DNA of 64,000 nucleotides from Flavobacteriaceae bacterium. Its GTDB lineage: Bacteria; Bacteroidota; Bacteroidia; Flavobacteriales; Flavobacteriaceae. Position numbers and translations under genes: made by a program. The DNA lies in the NCBI GenBank assembly GCA_023262185.1, contig JALRDO010000007.1, positions 23,670 to 87,669 on the forward strand, in the 5' to 3' direction. Shown here one piece after another: positions 61,076 through 64,000 of the stretch. Below the pieces are notes generated by a model that saw only the letters and a list, made by a program, of their open reading frames with translations, did not search any database and was not told the origin of the DNA. Position 1 is the first letter of the stretch; every line of letters starts with the position of its first letter.

Positions 61076-61107
61076 AGGTGTTACTTTTAAAGTGACACCT
61101 TTTTTTT
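61076..61107 (+). terminator. Terminator after rpmH
   Basis: AGGTGTTAC (61076-61084) pairs with GTGACACCT (61092-61100) with one G-U pair and a 7-nt loop, followed by a T-tract to 61107. Confidence 0.85.
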
Positions 61108-61135
61108 GATCTATACTTTTTGAAAACCCATTCTC

Positions 61136-63988
61136 ATGCCTAAACGCAAAGACCTCAATTCTATCTTAATCATCGGCTCAGGGCCAATCGTAATCGGACA
61201 AGCCTGTGAGTTTGACTATTCAGGATCACAAGCCTTAAGATCTTTACGAGAAGACGGTATAGAAACGGTTTTGATTAATTCGAACCCAGCAACCATCATG
61301 ACGGACCCGTCCATGGCGGATCACGTTTACCTGCTTCCGCTTACGACTAAATCTATCATTGATATTTTAAAGAAGCATCCAAATATCGACGCGGTGCTTC
61401 CGACTATGGGAGGTCAAACGGCACTGAACCTATGTATAGAAGCTGACGAGAAGGGCATATGGAACGATTTCGGAGTTGAAATTATCGGGGTTGATATCGA
61501 TGCCATTCAGATTACTGAAGATCGTGAGAAGTTTCGTGATTTGATGCAAAAAATCGATATCGGAATGCCACCACAGGCCTCAGCGAATTCATTTTTGAAG
61601 GGTAAAGAAATCGCGCAACAATTTGGATTTCCTCTATGCGTAAGAGCTTCCTTTACACTTGGCGGTGCTGGAGCCTCTATCATTTACGATCCTGAAAAGT
61701 TTGACCAACAGTTAAGTTACGGCCTTGAGATCTCACCTATACATGAGGTAATGATCGACAAGGCACTTATCGGTTGGAAAGAATACGAGCTAGAGCTTCT
61801 TCGCGATGCTAACGATAATGTGGTGATTATCTGTACGATTGAGAATATGGATCCTATGGGGATTCACACGGGAGACTCCATTACCGTAGCCCCAGCAATG
61901 ACGCTTTCAGATCGTACGTTTCAGCGTATGAGAGACATGGCAATCAAAATGATGCGCAATATTGGGGACTTTGCAGGCGGATGTAATGTTCAGTTCGCTG
62001 TAAGTCCTGATGACGAAGAAGATATTATTGCCATTGAAATCAACCCTAGGGTTTCGCGCTCATCGGCTTTAGCTTCAAAGGCAACGGGATATCCAATTGC
62101 AAAAATTGCTGCTAAGCTCGCAATCGGATACACCTTAGATGAATTAGAGAATCAAATTACAAAGACTACTTCTGCACTGTTTGAGCCTACCTTGGATTAT
62201 GTCATTGTTAAAATCCCCCGATGGAACTTTGACAAATTTGAAGGTGCAGATCGCTCTCTTGGTCTTCAAATGAAGGCTGTAGGTGAAGTGATGGGTATTG
62301 GACGTTGCTTTCAAGAAGCCCTTCATAAGGCTACTCAGTCATTAGAAATTAAGCGAAACGGATTGGGAGCAGACGGCAAAGGCTATACACAATACGACGA
62401 AATCATTCAAAAGTTGACAGTTGCTAGCTGGGATAGAGTTTTTGTGATTTACGATGCCATCCAATTAGGGATTCCGCTTCAGCGCATTCACGATATAACC
62501 AAGATTGATATGTGGTTCTTGAAGCAATACGAAGAGCTCTATCAATTAGAAAAAGAGATCTCTTCTCACAAGATTGAAGACCTCTCAAAAGAGCTTTTGC
62601 TAGAGGCGAAGCAGAAAGGATTTGCAGATCGTCAAATAGCCCATATGATGGGATGCCTCGAAAGTGAGGTGTACAATAAGCGTGAGGAACTAGGAGTGAA
62701 GCGGGTGTATAAGCTCGTAGATACTTGTGCCGCTGAATTTATGGCACAGACCCCTTACTATTACTCTACTTTTGAAGAGGAGATGCAGTATGCTGATGGT
62801 ACCTTAATAGTTCAAAATGAATCGGTTGTTTCAGATCGTAAAAAGATTGTGGTACTGGGTTCAGGACCGAATCGTATTGGGCAAGGTATTGAGTTTGATT
62901 ATTGTTGTGTACACGGGGTGTTAGCCGCTGCTGAGGCCGGATACGAAACCATCATGATCAATTGTAACCCAGAGACCGTTTCAACGGATTTTGACACTGC
63001 AGATAAACTCTACTTTGAACCTATTTTTTGGGAACATATTTACGATATCATTAAGCATGAAAAGCCTGAAGGGGTAATCGTTCAGCTTGGGGGTCAAACT
63101 GCACTTAAGCTTGCTGAAAAATTAGACCGCTATGGCATACCGATCATTGGCACTTCTTTTCAAGCCTTAGATCTTGCAGAAGACAGAGGGAGTTTCTCCA
63201 CTCTTCTGAAAAATCTAGAAATTCCATATCCAAAATTTGGTGTAGCAGAGAGTGCCGACGAGGCTATAGCGCTTTCAGAGGAGCTTAGCTTCCCTCTTCT
63301 TGTTAGACCTTCTTATGTCTTAGGTGGTCAAGGAATGAAAATTGTGATCAATAAAGAAGAATTAGAAGCTCATGTGGTAGACCTGCTGAGAAGCATTCCT
63401 AACAACAAATTACTACTGGATCATTATTTAGATGGGGCAATTGAGGCAGAAGCAGATGCGATCTGTGATGGCGAAGACGTGTATATCATCGGAATCATGG
63501 AGCATATTGAGCCTTGTGGTATTCACTCTGGAGACTCGAATGCTACCCTTCCTCCGTTTAATCTTGGAGAATTTGTAATGCAGCAAATTAAAGACCACAC
63601 CAAAAAGATTGCGCTCGCACTCAAGACGGTGGGTCTCATCAACATTCAATTTGCAGTTAAGGACGATACGGTTTATATCATTGAGGCAAACCCTCGTGCT
63701 TCGAGAACGGTGCCCTTTATCTCTAAAGCTTATGGTGAGCCCTACGTGAACTATGCTACCAAGGTGATGTTGGGAGACAAAAAGCTTAAAGATTTCAGCT
63801 TTAATCCTCAATTGGAAGGTTATGCAATTAAGCAGCCCGTATTCTCTTTTAACAAATTCCCGAATGTCAATAAGAATCTAGGGCCTGAGATGAAGAGTAC
63901 CGGAGAAAGCATTCTCTTTATAGAAGATCTAAAGGATGATGCATTTTATGAGCTCTATACTAGAAGAAAGATGTATCTATCTAAATAG
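61136..63988 (+). CDS. carB: Carbamoyl-phosphate synthase large subunit, lacking the C-terminal allosteric domain
   Basis: Makes carbamoyl phosphate from bicarbonate, ATP and ammonia (from CarA) for arginine and pyrimidines. 950 residues ending in a true TAG (63986-63988) within the window; E. coli CarB has 1073. The N-terminal ATP-grasp half carries GSGPIVIGQACEFDYSGSQA near 13 and ENMDPMGIHTGDSITVAP near 238; the second half repeats these as GSGPNRIGQGIEFDYCC near 575 and EHIEPCGIHSGDSNATLPP near 790. It stops at about the junction where the MGS-like domain that binds UMP and ornithine starts in E. coli. carA is not in the window. Transcribed after the rpmH terminator. Confidence 0.97.
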   Translation: MPKRKDLNSILIIGSGPIVIGQACEFDYSGSQALRSLREDGIETVLINSNPATIMTDPSMADHVYLLPLTTKSIIDILKKHPNIDAVLPTMGGQTALNLCIEADEKGIWNDFGVEIIGVDIDAIQITEDREKFRDLMQKIDIGMPPQASANSFLKGKEIAQQFGFPLCVRASFTLGGAGASIIYDPEKFDQQLSYGLEISPIHEVMIDKALIGWKEYELELLRDANDNVVIICTIENMDPMGIHTGDSITVAPAMTLSDRTFQRMRDMAIKMMRNIGDFAGGCNVQFAVSPDDEEDIIAIEINPRVSRSSALASKATGYPIAKIAAKLAIGYTLDELENQITKTTSALFEPTLDYVIVKIPRWNFDKFEGADRSLGLQMKAVGEVMGIGRCFQEALHKATQSLEIKRNGLGADGKGYTQYDEIIQKLTVASWDRVFVIYDAIQLGIPLQRIHDITKIDMWFLKQYEELYQLEKEISSHKIEDLSKELLLEAKQKGFADRQIAHMMGCLESEVYNKREELGVKRVYKLVDTCAAEFMAQTPYYYSTFEEEMQYADGTLIVQNESVVSDRKKIVVLGSGPNRIGQGIEFDYCCVHGVLAAAEAGYETIMINCNPETVSTDFDTADKLYFEPIFWEHIYDIIKHEKPEGVIVQLGGQTALKLAEKLDRYGIPIIGTSFQALDLAEDRGSFSTLLKNLEIPYPKFGVAESADEAIALSEELSFPLLVRPSYVLGGQGMKIVINKEELEAHVVDLLRSIPNNKLLLDHYLDGAIEAEADAICDGEDVYIIGIMEHIEPCGIHSGDSNATLPPFNLGEFVMQQIKDHTKKIALALKTVGLINIQFAVKDDTVYIIEANPRASRTVPFISKAYGEPYVNYATKVMLGDKKLKDFSFNPQLEGYAIKQPVFSFNKFPNVNKNLGPEMKSTGESILFIEDLKDDAFYELYTRRKMYLSK

Positions 63989-64000
63989 ACAGTATCTTAT

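Noticed and set aside
63986..63988. CarB truncated by the window edge
   Set aside because: A genuine in-frame TAG lies 12 bp before the window end, and the end falls at a domain boundary, so the short form is real.

Overview
The window is chromosomal, mostly housekeeping DNA from a member of Bacteroidota, most likely order Flavobacteriales. Support for this: the -7 promoter motif TAnnTTTG upstream of several genes with no strong Shine-Dalgarno sequences; a long signal peptidase I with an N-terminal membrane extension; the parA-parB-DUF5683-dapB-lepB-WbqC block; DUF2911, DUF4199, DUF5683 and DUF2490 proteins; HAD-ECH beta-oxidation enzymes under a MarR regulator; and a zinc-free type B bL31. 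The genome is compact. There is no gene-free stretch over 300 bp; the longest (26993-27229) holds structured repeats. Several convergent gene pairs overlap at their stop codons.

Layout. 1-9453 (minus): a bifunctional RelA/SpoT enzyme (3' end cut by the window edge), a TrmH/SpoU methyltransferase, two secreted amidohydrolase-fold proteins, a lipoprotein fusing cyclophilin and FKBP domains, and an NrnA-like DHH phosphoesterase. 9521-17439: a PhoD-like lipoprotein, ndk, a DUF721-recF pair on the minus strand, then a plus-strand run of TPR protein, ribH, small membrane protein, mutL and two rhomboid proteases. 17423-24832 (minus): the parAB/dapB/lepB block, a DivIC/FtsB-like protein, udk and anmK. 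murQ is divergent from anmK, so MurNAc recycling is split across a 48-bp intergenic region with a central palindrome.

25683-31198 is the most irregular part. It holds a PQQ sugar dehydrogenase, tRNA-Pro(GGG), a 131-bp nested inverted-repeat structure touching the tRNA 3' end, two 40-bp hairpin-forming direct repeats, a serine hydrolase, a frameshifted secreted-protein gene, DUF2911, a cydB 3' remnant fused onto the end of a DUF2490 gene, and a rhodanese. 31317-34538: trxB, a DUF4442 protein, a small conserved ORF, oxyR and a PaiB-like flavoprotein. 34546-39043: a large Asp-box repeat protein and an M28 peptidase, both secreted.

39139-46851 is a fatty-acid beta-oxidation cluster: fadD-type ligase, MarR regulator, HAD-ECH, thiolase and acyl-CoA dehydrogenase, with a perfect 24-bp palindrome before marR. 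46893-56855: purL, then an apparent operon of DUF4199, GT2, phosphohexomutase, ABC exporter and RsmB-type methyltransferase. 56992-63988: bL31B, a GlmU-like left-handed beta-helix protein, mtaB, two small minus-strand genes, rpmH (bL34) and a carB that lacks the C-terminal allosteric domain.

I do not see a phage, transposase, CRISPR array or recognisable defence island. The best candidates for something undescribed are the nested repeats beside tRNA-Pro and the amidohydrolase pair in which two of three modules lack the N-terminal HxH metal motif.
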